NCBI GenBank assembly: GCA_024653205.1
Contig: JANLFO010000002.1
Location: 149,590 to 183,247, forward strand
Reading direction: 5' to 3'
Source of the DNA: Clostridia bacterium
Lineage (GTDB): Bacteria; Bacillota; DSM-521; Neomoorellales; SLTJ01
DNA length: 33,658 nucleotides
The notes under the pieces were generated by a model. That model did not search any database. It saw nothing but the letters and a program-made list of their open reading frames with translations, and was not told where the DNA came from. Below, piece by piece: positions 1 through 7,750 of the stretch; positions within the stretch are counted from its first letter, which is position 1, and each line of letters starts with the position of its first letter. The position numbers and the translations under genes are program-made.

Positions 1-579
1 TGCGCCGCCGGAACCGGCTCCTTCCTGGACCAGCAGGCCGCCCGCCTGAACATACCCATCGAGGAATTCGGGGCCCTGGCCCTCAAGTCCAAGTCGCCGG
101 TGCGCATTGCCGGCCGCTGCACGGTGTTTGCCGAGTCGGACATGATCCACAAGCAGCAGATGGGGCACAATCTGGAGGACATTATTGCCGGCCTGTGCGA
201 GGCCCTGGTGCGGAACTACCTTAACAACGTGGGCAAAGGCAAGGAAATCCGGCCCCCGGTGGTCTTCCAGGGCGGGGTGGCGGCCAATCTGGGCCTCAGG
301 GCGGCCTTTGCCAAGGCCCTCGGCATGGAGATAATCGTGCCGCCTTATTTCGGCGTCATGGGCGCCATCGGCGCCGCGCTGCTGGCGCAGGAGGCCATGA
401 AGGACCGCAAGGCCACCAGCTTCCGCGGTTTCGAGGCGGCCGAGATGGATTTCCGGGCCAGCAGCTTCGAGTGCCAGGGCTGCTCCAACTGCTGCGAGGT
501 TATCAACATCTGCCTGGGAGAAGAAGTGGTGGCCCGATGGGGCGACCGCTGCGGCAAGTGGGAGGTCATGGCCGGCTGA
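1..579 (+). CDS. Acyl-CoA dehydratase activase (BadF/BadG/BcrA/BcrD ATPase family), C-terminal part
   Basis: The gene enters from the left edge, so the start and N-terminal ATPase lobe are missing. The reading frame is open from base 1. It shows the ASKHA-type GTGSFLDQQA segment and a GGVAANLGLR segment typical of the 2-hydroxyacyl-CoA dehydratase activator family. Cysteines at codon 1 (CAAGTG) and codon 40 (GRCTVF) are 39 residues apart, which matches the spacing of the two cysteines that hold the [4Fe-4S] cluster at the dimer interface in this family. The tail is cysteine-rich (CQGCSNCCEV). Activases use ATP to push an electron into a partner dehydratase or reductase. The partner is not visible here, so the substrate is unknown. 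Confidence 0.85.
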   Translation, partial: CAAGTGSFLDQQAARLNIPIEEFGALALKSKSPVRIAGRCTVFAESDMIHKQQMGHNLEDIIAGLCEALVRNYLNNVGKGKEIRPPVVFQGGVAANLGLRAAFAKALGMEIIVPPYFGVMGAIGAALLAQEAMKDRKATSFRGFEAAEMDFRASSFECQGCSNCCEVINICLGEEVVARWGDRCGKWEVMAG

Positions 580-591
580 AGGCGGGGAAAA

Positions 592-621
592 TTGACGCCG
601 GAGCACGGGGTAGCCTATAAT
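592..621 (+). promoter_or_regulatory. Predicted sigma-A promoter of the Fur-family gene
   Basis: A -35 TTGACG (592-597) and a perfect -10 TATAAT (616-621) are separated by 18 nt and lie about 40 nt before the regulator start. No clear Fur- or PerR-type palindrome was seen over it. Confidence 0.7.
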
Positions 622-659
622 GGGAGCAAAGAGGCGGGAGTTCCCCGGGAGGTAGCGCT

Positions 660-1118
660 GTGCCTCAGCTGGCGTTAGAAGTAATCTGCCGGAGGCTGCA
701 CGAACACGACTACAAGGTTACTCCCCAGCGCCAGGTTATACTCGAAGTCCTGACGGAGCACCCGGAGCGGCATCTGAGCGCCGAGGAAATCTACAACATG
801 GTGAAGGAAAAGTACCCGGAAATCGGGCTGGCTACGGTATACCGCACGCTGGAGCTGCTGGCAGATCTGGACATCCTCCAGCGCATGAATTTCAACGACG
901 GCCGGCGTCGCTACGAGCTGAACGACGAGGCCGTTCACCATCACCACCATCTAATCTGCCTCAGGTGCGGCCGGGTCATGGAGTTCGAGGACGACCTTCT
1001 GGAGACCCTGGAGGAACTCATAGCCCGCAATATGGATTTCCAGGTGCTGGATCACCATCTCAAGTTCTACGGGTTCTGCGGGGACTGCCGCCGAAAGGCT
1101 GAGGGCGGCGAGGATTAG
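660..1118 (+). CDS. Fur-family metal- or peroxide-responsive transcriptional regulator
   Basis: This 152-residue protein has the usual length for Fur/PerR/Zur. The N-terminal winged helix runs to about residue 85 ([11 protein letters not shown], then the recognition helix [12 protein letters not shown]). A DGRRRYEL segment and the histidine run [12 protein letters not shown] follow. Two CxxC pairs (C100/C103 and C140/C143) form the structural zinc site of the dimerisation domain. The GTG start at 660 follows GGGAGGT at good spacing. The family represses iron, zinc or peroxide-defence genes, but the exact signal cannot be told from these motifs. It has its own promoter and is followed about 70 nt later by folE, which has no obvious role in metal control. 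Confidence 0.92.
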   Translation: MPQLALEVICRRLHEHDYKVTPQRQVILEVLTEHPERHLSAEEIYNMVKEKYPEIGLATVYRTLELLADLDILQRMNFNDGRRRYELNDEAVHHHHHLICLRCGRVMEFEDDLLETLEELIARNMDFQVLDHHLKFYGFCGDCRRKAEGGED

Positions 1119-1188
1119 CCGGGGCCGGAGGAAGACACCAGGCCGGCCCTCACCGAGGAGAAACCGCCAAGGCTACGGTCGAGGAGCG

Positions 1189-1761
1189 ATGCCCGTGCCG
1201 GACCTAGAGAAGATCGAGCGGGGAGTACGCCTGATACTGGAAGGGCTGGGGGAGGACCTCGGGCGCGAGGGGCTGAAAAATACCCCTGGCCGCGTGGCCA
1301 GGATGTACGCGGAGATTTTCCACGGACTGGAGGACGATCCGCTCTCGGTGCTCGGAACCCTTTTCACCGAAGAAGAGCACGAAGAAATGATCCTGGTCAA
1401 GGACATTCCCCTTTACTCCATGTGCGAGCACCATCTCTTGCCCTTCTACGGTCTGGCCCACGTGGCCTATATTCCCCGCAAGGGCCGCATTACCGGTCTC
1501 AGCAAGATCGCCCGCGTGGTGGAGATACTGGCCAAGCGGCCACAGATGCAGGAGCGGCTCACCTCGCAGATAGCGGATACCTTGGTGGCGGGCCTGGAGC
1601 CGCGCGGAGTTCTGGTGGTGGTTGAGGCCGAGCACATGTGCATGACCATGCGGGGAATCAAAAAGCCCGGAGCCAAGACCGTGACCTCGGCGGTGCGCGG
1701 GCTTTTCCGGAGCAACGAGGCCACCCGTGCGGAGGCCCTTGCCCTAATCAAGGGCGGGTAG
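1189..1761 (+). CDS. folE: GTP cyclohydrolase I
   Basis: The enzyme converts GTP to 7,8-dihydroneopterin triphosphate, the first step of folate synthesis. The protein has about 190 residues. The zinc site is intact: C79 and H82 in [11 protein letters not shown], and C151 in [11 protein letters not shown]. The substrate-binding stretch [13 protein letters not shown] and the C-terminal [11 protein letters not shown] are also present. This is therefore the zinc-dependent type IA enzyme. The ATG at 1189 sits only 2 nt after GAGGAG. The in-frame GTG at 1195 has about 8 nt spacing and may be the real start, shortening the protein by two residues. surE starts 11 nt downstream, so the two probably share a transcript. 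Confidence 0.95.
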   Translation: MPVPDLEKIERGVRLILEGLGEDLGREGLKNTPGRVARMYAEIFHGLEDDPLSVLGTLFTEEEHEEMILVKDIPLYSMCEHHLLPFYGLAHVAYIPRKGRITGLSKIARVVEILAKRPQMQERLTSQIADTLVAGLEPRGVLVVVEAEHMCMTMRGIKKPGAKTVTSAVRGLFRSNEATRAEALALIKGG

Positions 1762-1772
1762 AGGAGAGGCGC

Positions 1773-2654
1773 ATGCTTATTCTGCTCAGTAACGACGACG
1801 GCGTCCTGGCCGAGGGCCTGCACGTGCTCAGGAGGCGCCTCGCCGCGATGGCCCAGGTTTACGTAGTGGCGCCGGACCACGAGCGCAGCGCCTGCGGCCA
1901 CAGTATCACCCTGCACCGCCCGCTGCGGGCCAGCCGGGTGTCCCTCGACGGGGTCCGGGAAACCGTCTGGGCGGTAAACGGCACGCCGGCGGACTGCGTC
2001 AAGCTGGCCCTGGAGGTGCTGCTGCCGCAGCCGCCGGATTTGGTGATTTCGGGCATAAACCTGGGTCCCAACCTGGGTACGGACGTCCTCTACTCGGGCA
2101 CGGTGTCCGCCGCCCTGGAAGGCGCAATCGAGGGAGTCCCGTCACTGGCGGTGTCTCTGGACGGGGAAGACCCGGGTCTTCTGCCTTTTGCCGCGGAGTT
2201 TACCGCCTCGCTGTGCCGGTCGCTGATGGCCTGCGGCGTGGGGCCTCACACCCTCCTGAACGTCAACCTTCCCGGCCTACCTCCGGAGCGCATAGCCGGG
2301 GTGGAGATCACCACCCTGGGGTGGCGCCGTTACGTAAACGCCGTTCACCGGCGCGAGGACCCGCGGGGCCGCCCTTACTACTGGATCGCCGGTGATATCC
2401 GGGACGACACCGAACTGGCGGGAACGGACGTAGCTGCCCTGGCGCAGGGAAAGATCAGCATCACCCCCATCCACTTTGACCTCACCGACTACCGGCTGGC
2501 GGAAGAGCTGAAAGCCCGGGGGCTGGGCGCAGAACTGGAGGGGGCCCTACCGGATCGGACGGCCCAGCATCCCGAAGAGGCGGGCCAAATCCTGCCTGGA
2601 CAGGGCACCCAGGGCCAGGGCCAGCAAGACGTAGACCGCAGCACCCAGCAGTAG
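1773..2654 (+). CDS. surE: 5'/3'-nucleotidase SurE with an extended C-terminus
   Basis: SurE is a metal-dependent nucleoside monophosphate phosphatase linked to survival in stationary phase. The N-terminal metal motif LLSNDDG (N7, D8, D9), the APDHERSACGHS segment, VNGTPADCVKL and the SGINLGPNLGTDVLYSGTV loop are all present. The ATG at 1773 follows GAGGAG and lies 11 nt after folE. A longer frame opens upstream, but those residues come from the folE region. The usual SurE end (HFDLTDYRLAEELKARG) is reached near residue 249. The frame then runs about 45 codons further, 36 of them read across the 3' end of the convergent flippase gene. The tail is low in complexity (Q, G, P rich) and is probably a lost stop rather than a domain. 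Confidence 0.9.
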   Translation: MLILLSNDDGVLAEGLHVLRRRLAAMAQVYVVAPDHERSACGHSITLHRPLRASRVSLDGVRETVWAVNGTPADCVKLALEVLLPQPPDLVISGINLGPNLGTDVLYSGTVSAALEGAIEGVPSLAVSLDGEDPGLLPFAAEFTASLCRSLMACGVGPHTLLNVNLPGLPPERIAGVEITTLGWRRYVNAVHRREDPRGRPYYWIAGDIRDDTELAGTDVAALAQGKISITPIHFDLTDYRLAEELKARGLGAELEGALPDRTAQHPEEAGQILPGQGTQGQGQQDVDRSTQQ

Positions 2655-4100
2655 GGCGGCCGCCACGGCTGCCGGGGCCGTCAGGGAAGGCGCCAGCCTC
2701 CGCCAGGCCCAGGCCGAGGCGGCAATCATCGCCGATGCCGCGGCCAGGGCCGCCACCCAGTCGGCGGGCGTGAGGCCGCTGCCGGAAAGGCGGGTTATGC
2801 TGCGGAGATTCAACGCGCAACCGACCAGGGCCGAGGCTACGACGGCTGCAGCGGCCCCGGCAATACCCCAGCCGGGCAGGACCGTCAACCAGTATATTCC
2901 CACCAGCAGTACCACTGCGCCCAAAACCGAATGACGGGTGGCCAGATCGGGTCTGCCCAATCCCTGCAGGATGCCGGTGCTGCTCTGCTGGAGGTAGACG
3001 AACACGGCACCCAGGGCCAGGAGGCGCAGGCTGTCCCCGGCGCGGGCCTCACCGAAAAGAAAATGCGCCAGGTGGTGGGGAAACAGGAGATAGGCCACGG
3101 CAAAGGGCAGGCCTCCCACCAGGGTGAGGCGCAGGGTTTCGCGGATACGGTATCTGGCCAGGCGGTCGCGGGCACCGGCGGCAGCCTCGGCCACTCCCGG
3201 CACCGCGGCGGCGGCCAGGGAGAGGGTAAATACCGTGGGCAAGGTAAGCAGGGCCATGGCCACCCCGGAAAACTGACCGTAAAGCTCGGTAGCCTGCCGC
3301 AGGCCGTAACCGCCGGCCTGCAGGCGCTGGGGTATGAGTACGGCCTCTAGGGCCAGGGTCACAGAGGCTACCACCCGGCCCAGGGTTATGGGCCAGCCCA
3401 GCTGCCAGAGCCGGTGCCAGGTGGCGGCGATGCTCAGGCCGGCCCTGGGCGGTAGGGCATTCCGCCAGGGTTTCTCTCGCGCATAGGCGGACAACAGATA
3501 GGCCAGACCCGCCGCCTCTCCCACCACCATGCCCGTCGCCAACCCGGCGGCGGCCACGGCCAGGCCGCGGGGCAGGAGCCGGGCGGCCAGGTACAGGCCC
3601 ACCGCCACCCTGGCTACCTGCTCGACCATCAGGGCCTGGGCCGGCCGGTCCAGCCGGCCCAGGCCCTGGAACAGGCCTCTAAAGGCGGAGGCAACCGGGA
3701 CCACCATCAGGGCCGGAACCGCCGCCGATAGTATTACCTGGGTTCGGGGATCGGGCAGAACGGTTTGGGAAAGAACCGGGACAAGCCGGCCAACCGCGAG
3801 CACGGAGGCGACGCCCGCAAGGGTCAGGACGGCGGCGGTGACGGCGAAAGCGCGACGAATCTGGCCGTAGTCCCCGCGGGGCCTGGCCTCGGCGGTGACC
3901 CGGGCCAGGGCCAGGGGCAGGCCGGCGGTGGTGATAACCAGCACCAGGCCGTAGACGGGAAAGACCATCTGGTACAGCCCCATGCCTTCCGCGCCTATAA
4001 GGCGAACCGCCATGGCACGGTAGGCGAAGCCCAAGATGCGGCTGAACAGGTTGGCCGCGAACAGCGCGGCCACACCACCGGCCAGGGAAGAGCGCGCCAA
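2547..4100 (-). CDS. SpoVB-like lipid/polysaccharide flippase (MATE/MOP superfamily)
   Basis: This 517-residue integral membrane protein carries about 12-14 hydrophobic segments. It opens with the family signature SLAGGVAALFAANLFSRILG and continues with EGMGLYQMVFPVYGLVLVIT and GLPLALARVTAE. These are typical of stage V sporulation protein B and related exporters that flip lipid-linked sugars, such as lipid II or spore cortex precursors, across the membrane. The start is TTG at 4100-4098, preceded by GGGGTGAG. The last 108 nt overlap the convergent surE frame. SpoVB itself, a YtgP-type paralogue or another polysaccharide flippase are all possible, so no gene symbol is given. Confidence 0.85.
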   Translation of the reverse strand: MARSSLAGGVAALFAANLFSRILGFAYRAMAVRLIGAEGMGLYQMVFPVYGLVLVITTAGLPLALARVTAEARPRGDYGQIRRAFAVTAAVLTLAGVASVLAVGRLVPVLSQTVLPDPRTQVILSAAVPALMVVPVASAFRGLFQGLGRLDRPAQALMVEQVARVAVGLYLAARLLPRGLAVAAAGLATGMVVGEAAGLAYLLSAYAREKPWRNALPPRAGLSIAATWHRLWQLGWPITLGRVVASVTLALEAVLIPQRLQAGGYGLRQATELYGQFSGVAMALLTLPTVFTLSLAAAAVPGVAEAAAGARDRLARYRIRETLRLTLVGGLPFAVAYLLFPHHLAHFLFGEARAGDSLRLLALGAVFVYLQQSSTGILQGLGRPDLATRHSVLGAVVLLVGIYWLTVLPGWGIAGAAAAVVASALVGCALNLRSITRLSGSGLTPADWVAALAAASAMIAASAWAWRRLAPSLTAPAAVAAALLLGAAVYVLLALALGALSRQDLARLFGMLGRPIR

Positions 4101-4251
4101 ACCTACTCACCCCTAGTTTATATGCGGCGGCCGGGGGTATTAAGAAAGGGCAGGATGAAAAATATTAGGGGCCAAAAAGGGGTTTTCCGCGGCGCCGATT
4201 AAAGTTATACTTAGGTAGTGCGGGCAGAACTCTCTGGTTAGGAGGAGTAGC

Positions 4252-6306
4252 ATGCAAGTATATCCCAGCGCAAAGATCAGAAACGTCGCCCTGATCGCTC
4301 ACGGCGGCGCGGGCAAGACCTCCCTGGCCGAGGCCATGCTGTTCAGCAGCGGGGCGACCAAACGGTTGGGCAGGGTGGACGAGGGTACCACCACCACCGA
4401 TTATCTTCCCGAGGAAATCAAGCGCAAGGTGACCACCACCCTGGCGCTGGCTCCCTGCCAGTGGCGGGGTTATAAGATAAACGTCCTGGATACGCCGGGT
4501 TACGCCGACTTCATCGGCGAGGTAAAGAGCGCCCTCCGGGTGGCCGACGTGGGCCTGGTAGTGGTCTGCGCCGTAGCCGGCGTAGAAGTTCAGACCGAGG
4601 TGGTCTGGGAGTTCGCCGCCAGGCAGGGACTGCCGAGGCTCGCCTTCATCAACAAGATGGAGCGGGAAAATGCCAGCTTCTACCGCGTACTGGAGCAGAT
4701 GCAGAAGGCCTTTACCGATGCCGCCGTAGTGCCCCTTCTCCTTCCCATCGGGGCGGCAGAAACCTTTAAGGGCGTGGTGGACGTACTGGAAAAGAAGGCC
4801 TACTACTACCGCAACGGTAAGGCCGAGCCCGGGGAGATCCCGGGGGAGGTAGCGGAGGCGCTGGACTCCCACCGGGAGAAGCTGATCGAGGCGGCGGCGG
4901 AGAACGACGACGAGTTGCTGGCCCGCTATCTGGAAGGCGAGGAACTGTCGCTGGAAGAGATCAAATCCGGCCTGCAGAAGGGCGTACTGGCGGCAAAGGT
5001 GGTGCCGGTCCTCTGCGGCTCCGCCCTGCAGAACATGGGTGTAGACCTGTTGCTGGACCAGATCCTGGCCTTGGCGCCCTCGCCGCTGGCCCGGGCCGAG
5101 GCCACGGAGGAGGAGCTGGCCGGCAAACCCCTGGCGGCCCTGGTATTCAAGACCCTCACCGACCCCTACGTCGGCCGGCTGAACCTGTTCCGGGTCTACC
5201 AGGGCGTATTCCGTCCGGACAGCGTGGTCTTCAATGCCAACAAGGAAGCCGAAGAGCGGGTCGGCCAGGTCTTCACCCTCTGCGGCAAGAACCAGGACCC
5301 GGTGGACGAGGTGCGGCCGGGAGACCTGGCGGCGGTAGCCAAGCTCCAGACTACCGCTACCGGCGATACCCTCACCGTGAAGGCCAGTCCGCAGAAGCTG
5401 GAGGGCATTGAGTTCCCCGAGCCCACCCTGCCGGTGGCGGTGGCGCCCAAGAGCAAGGGGGACGAAGATAAGCTCAGCAACGCCCTGGCCCGGCTCATGG
5501 ACGAAGACACTACCCTCCGGCTGGAAAAGAACACGGAAACCAAGCAGATCATCCTTACCGGCATGGGCGAGATGCACCTCGACATTACCGTAGAACGGCT
5601 GCAGCGGAAGTTCGGGGTAGGGGTAACCCTGGAGGCGCCCAAGGTGCCCTACCGGGAAACCATCCGGGCGGCGGTGAACCGCATCGAGGGCAAGCACAAG
5701 AAGCAAACCGGCGGTCACGGCCAGTACGGGCACGTCTTTATCGACATGGCCCCCTTGCCGGAGCAGGAATTCGAGTTCAACGAGACCATCTTCGGCGGCG
5801 CGGTGCCCAAGCAGTACATCCCGGCGGTGGAGAAGGGTATCCGCGAGGCCATGCAGGAGGGCATCCTGGCGGGCTATCCGGTGACCAATCTCAAGGTCAC
5901 CCTGGTGGACGGCTCCTACCACCCCGTAGACTCCTCGGAAATGGCCTTCAAGATCGCCGCCAGCCTGGCCTTCAAGAAGGCCATGGAGCAGGCCAAGCCG
6001 GTGCTGCTGGAGCCCATCATGATGGTGGAAGTACGGGTGCCCGAGGAGTTTATGGGCGACATCATCGGAGACCTGAACAGCAAGCGGGGACGCATCCTGG
6101 GGATGGAGGCGGACGGCAAGCACCAGGTCATCCGCGCCATGGCACCCCTGGCAGAGATGTACCGCTATGCCATCGATCTCAAGTCCATCACCCAGGGCCG
6201 CGGCTCCTTCAAGATGCAGTTCGACCACTACGAGGAGGTACCGGCGGGCATAGCGGATAAGATAATCGAGCAGGCCCGCGCGGCCCGCCAGAGCGAGGAG
6301 AAATAG
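4252..6306 (+). CDS. Elongation factor G-like GTPase (second EF-G type)
   Basis: The protein has 684 residues with EF-G domain order: G domain (about 1-270), domain II, domain III (TLRLEKNTETKQIILTGMGE), domain IV (about 470-590) and domain V. The P loop is AHGGAGKTS (16-24) instead of AHIDAGKTT. The G3 motif is DTPGYADF (80-87), so the catalytic histidine of EF-G is Tyr84. G4 is NKME (134-137). These changes match the EF-G-2-like group that coexists with normal FusA, and no str operon genes (rpsL, rpsG, tuf) are nearby. It probably binds ribosomes, with a role that is not clear for the group. The ATG follows AGGAGGAG (4240-4247). TATACT at 4206-4211 is a possible -10. The codon-aligned minus-strand open frame opposite is a GC-rich shadow. 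Confidence 0.9.
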   Translation: MQVYPSAKIRNVALIAHGGAGKTSLAEAMLFSSGATKRLGRVDEGTTTTDYLPEEIKRKVTTTLALAPCQWRGYKINVLDTPGYADFIGEVKSALRVADVGLVVVCAVAGVEVQTEVVWEFAARQGLPRLAFINKMERENASFYRVLEQMQKAFTDAAVVPLLLPIGAAETFKGVVDVLEKKAYYYRNGKAEPGEIPGEVAEALDSHREKLIEAAAENDDELLARYLEGEELSLEEIKSGLQKGVLAAKVVPVLCGSALQNMGVDLLLDQILALAPSPLARAEATEEELAGKPLAALVFKTLTDPYVGRLNLFRVYQGVFRPDSVVFNANKEAEERVGQVFTLCGKNQDPVDEVRPGDLAAVAKLQTTATGDTLTVKASPQKLEGIEFPEPTLPVAVAPKSKGDEDKLSNALARLMDEDTTLRLEKNTETKQIILTGMGEMHLDITVERLQRKFGVGVTLEAPKVPYRETIRAAVNRIEGKHKKQTGGHGQYGHVFIDMAPLPEQEFEFNETIFGGAVPKQYIPAVEKGIREAMQEGILAGYPVTNLKVTLVDGSYHPVDSSEMAFKIAASLAFKKAMEQAKPVLLEPIMMVEVRVPEEFMGDIIGDLNSKRGRILGMEADGKHQVIRAMAPLAEMYRYAIDLKSITQGRGSFKMQFDHYEEVPAGIADKIIEQARAARQSEEK

Positions 6307-6460
6307 GGGCGGTACGCCGGAGGAAGCTGGCCTAACCGGGCCGAGGCCGATGACCTCCGCCGGCGCCGGCCCGGACCGATTGGGGCGAGAGTAGGGCTTT
6401 TAAGGGCTTTGCAGGTCGGCCTGCCGGCGCCCGGTCGGGTAAAATCGGCGCGTATCGGGC

Positions 6461-6489
6461 TTGTGTGGGATAAGCAACGATGGTATAAT
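6461..6489 (+). promoter_or_regulatory. Predicted promoter of tRNA-Trp
   Basis: TTGTGT (6461-6466) and a perfect TATAAT (6484-6489) lie 17 nt apart and 11 nt before the tRNA. Confidence 0.65.
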
Positions 6490-6500
6490 CAATTCGGTGC

Positions 6501-6576
6501 AGGGGCGTAGCTCAACTGGCAGAGTAGCGGACTCCAAATCCGTTGGTTGCGGGTTCAAGTCCTGCCGCCCCTGCCA
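6501..6576 (+). tRNA. tRNA-Trp (anticodon CCA)
   Basis: A full cloverleaf can be drawn. The acceptor AGGGGCG pairs with CGCCCCT (6566-6572), with discriminator G6573 and an encoded CCA (6574-6576). The anticodon stem GCGGA/TCCGT closes the loop CTCCAAA with CCA at 6534-6536. The T arm is GCGGG-TTCAAGT-CCTGC. It borders the accessory island, so its 3' end is a plausible integration target, although no second copy of that end was seen at the far side. Confidence 0.97.
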
Positions 6577-6950
6577 TTTTTTATGAATGGACGCTTTGCG
6601 GCTGTGGGTGTTCAGGCGTTCAAGAGATACTTTGTAGACCGCAAGCCCGTTGTTGACGAGAAAGCCTCCTGCCGGCCAGAAGCCGAAGGGAGGTTTGATT
6701 TTAGAAACTGCTCCCCCCGCATGGCAGGAAACACCGCAGGAAGAGTCTATCTTTGAGGAAGCCGGCCCACGGTGCTCCTAGAGGTCTCTCGACAGCGTAA
6801 GACCGTCCTACAACCTGTCCGCTTGAGCAGGATTTTGCCCACTGAAGAGCCAAGTCGTACTTCGCTAGGACATACTAGTTAAGCGTTGAGAAATATTCCT
6901 GCTCTATGCCTTGCGTGCAGAAAGCGTTGACTCTGGGGAGGTATAGCAAG
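6577..6950. other. Gene-poor stretch between tRNA-Trp and hicB
   Basis: No convincing gene was found. A 69-codon plus frame (6547-6756) begins inside the tRNA and is probably not translated. Its tail could be a remnant of an older mobile or accessory gene, but it has no recognisable motif. No good -35/-10 pair for hicB was found. GGGGAGGT at 6935-6942 is the hicB ribosome site. Confidence 0.4.
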
Positions 6951-7178
6951 ATGCTTTATCGATACAAAGTCATCTTGGAGTGGGATGAAGAAGGAAGGGG
7001 ATATGTTGTCTCCGTTCCCGCCTTGCCTGGGTGTTTCACGCAAGGAGACACCGTTGAGGAGGCCCTAGAAAGGGCCAAAGAGGCTATAGCCGGCCACCTT
7101 GCGGCCTTGGCCCAGGAGGGCTTGCCTTTACCCAGCAAAGATGTTGAAATAGCCGAAGTACAGGTAGAGATAGCTTAA
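6951..7178 (+). CDS. hicB: HicB-family antitoxin (short form)
   Basis: This 75-residue protein shows the partial RNase H-like HicB fold: YKVILEWDEEGRGYVVSVPALPG, then the helix TVEEALERAKEAIAGHLAAL. It ends shortly after the fold, so it lacks the extra DNA-binding domain of longer HicB proteins. The ATG at 6951 is preferred over an upstream in-frame ATG at 6906 because GGGGAGGT lies 8 nt before it and the family signature starts right after. HicB binds and inhibits the mRNA-cleaving HicA toxin. The stop (TAA 7176-7178) overlaps an ATG at 7178 that would be the natural hicA start, but that ATG is out of frame with the hicA body. Confidence 0.88.
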   Translation: MLYRYKVILEWDEEGRGYVVSVPALPGCFTQGDTVEEALERAKEAIAGHLAALAQEGLPLPSKDVEIAEVQVEIA

Positions 7179-7407
7179 TGAGAGGCTGCCCAGGGTCACA
7201 GGCAAGGAAGCCGTTGCTGCCTTAAGGAAGGCTGGCTTTGTCGTGGTAAGGGTGCAGGGAAGCCACTACCACTTGCGCCGGTCGGGCTCTGGGCAGCTGG
7301 TTACGGTTCCCGTGCATACCGGCGAAATCTTGAGGCCCAAACTGCTCAGGAGCATCCTGGACCAGGCGGGGCTATCGGTTGACGAGTTTAGAGAACTTCT
7401 CGGCTAG
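7174..7407 (+). pseudogene. hicA: HicA-family mRNA interferase toxin with no usable start (likely 1-nt deletion)
   Basis: Read in frame from 7183, the sequence encodes a complete HicA: RLPRVTGKEAVAALRKAGF, then the catalytic-histidine segment GSHYHLRR (HicA double-stranded-RNA-binding-like fold), then VPVHTGEILRPKLLRSIL and DQAGLSVDEFRELLG. The stop is TAG at 7405-7407. The frame is open only from 7174 and contains no ATG, GTG or TTG before the GTG at 7243, which is 20 codons into the conserved body. An ATG at 7178 overlaps the hicB stop as expected for this module, but it is one base out of frame (two bases lie between it and AGG 7183 where three are needed). The likely explanations are an inactivating single-base deletion, a rare start such as CTG at 7186, or a sequencing error. 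Confidence 0.8.
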
Positions 7408-7449
7408 CCGCTTCATTGGCCGAGCTTCTGCCTGGACTTGCCATCGTAA

Positions 7450-7490
7450 GCAAGCCTCCCAAGGGCCATCCTAAGGGAGGTTGCGTTTTC
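7450..7490 (+). terminator. Rho-independent terminator after hicBA
   Basis: The stem GCAA(G)CCTCCC / GGGAGGTTGC (7450-7460 with 7475-7484) has one bulged G and a 14-nt loop, and is followed by GTTTTC. It lies 43 nt after the hicA stop. Confidence 0.75.
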
Positions 7491-7735
7491 TATGTGCCGG
7501 TCACTAGGGCTAGTAAGACTCTCACCGTATGGCAGGAGATTCCGCACGATCCACTCCGCGTATCCGTGCAGGGTCGGGCCATGTGCCGCCCGCCGAACAT
7601 GGCATCGGCTGGCAACTTGCCACTGTCCATGGGATGGACCTCCCAGGAAGGATTTCCCGGTCCAGACGGAGAACTATTCTTGTACTAACTATTATTATGG
7701 ATTAAGGCTACCGATCCTGACTGTTAGCAGCCGAT
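7491..7735. other. Non-coding gap before hsdM
   Basis: Two overlapping open frames (7416-7688 and 7492-7737) have no recognised motif and no ribosome site, and one covers the terminator, so neither is called. The last 60 nt are AT-richer (ACTAACTATTATTATGGATTA), which fits a promoter zone for the RM operon, but no clear -35/-10 pair can be fixed. Confidence 0.35.
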
Positions 7736-7750
7736 AGAGGTGAAGGAGGC

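Noticed and set aside
4165-6228. 687-codon open frame on the minus strand opposite the EF-G-like gene
   Set aside because: It is a codon-aligned shadow of a GC-rich gene; its translation has no family likeness, and the plus-strand protein is unmistakable.
6547-6756. 69-codon frame that starts inside tRNA-Trp
   Set aside because: The first residues are translated tRNA sequence and there is no ribosome site. A remnant of a mobile gene is possible but cannot be shown.
7416-7688. 90-codon frame between hicA and hsdM
   Set aside because: It runs through a clear terminator hairpin, lacks a ribosome site and has no motif.
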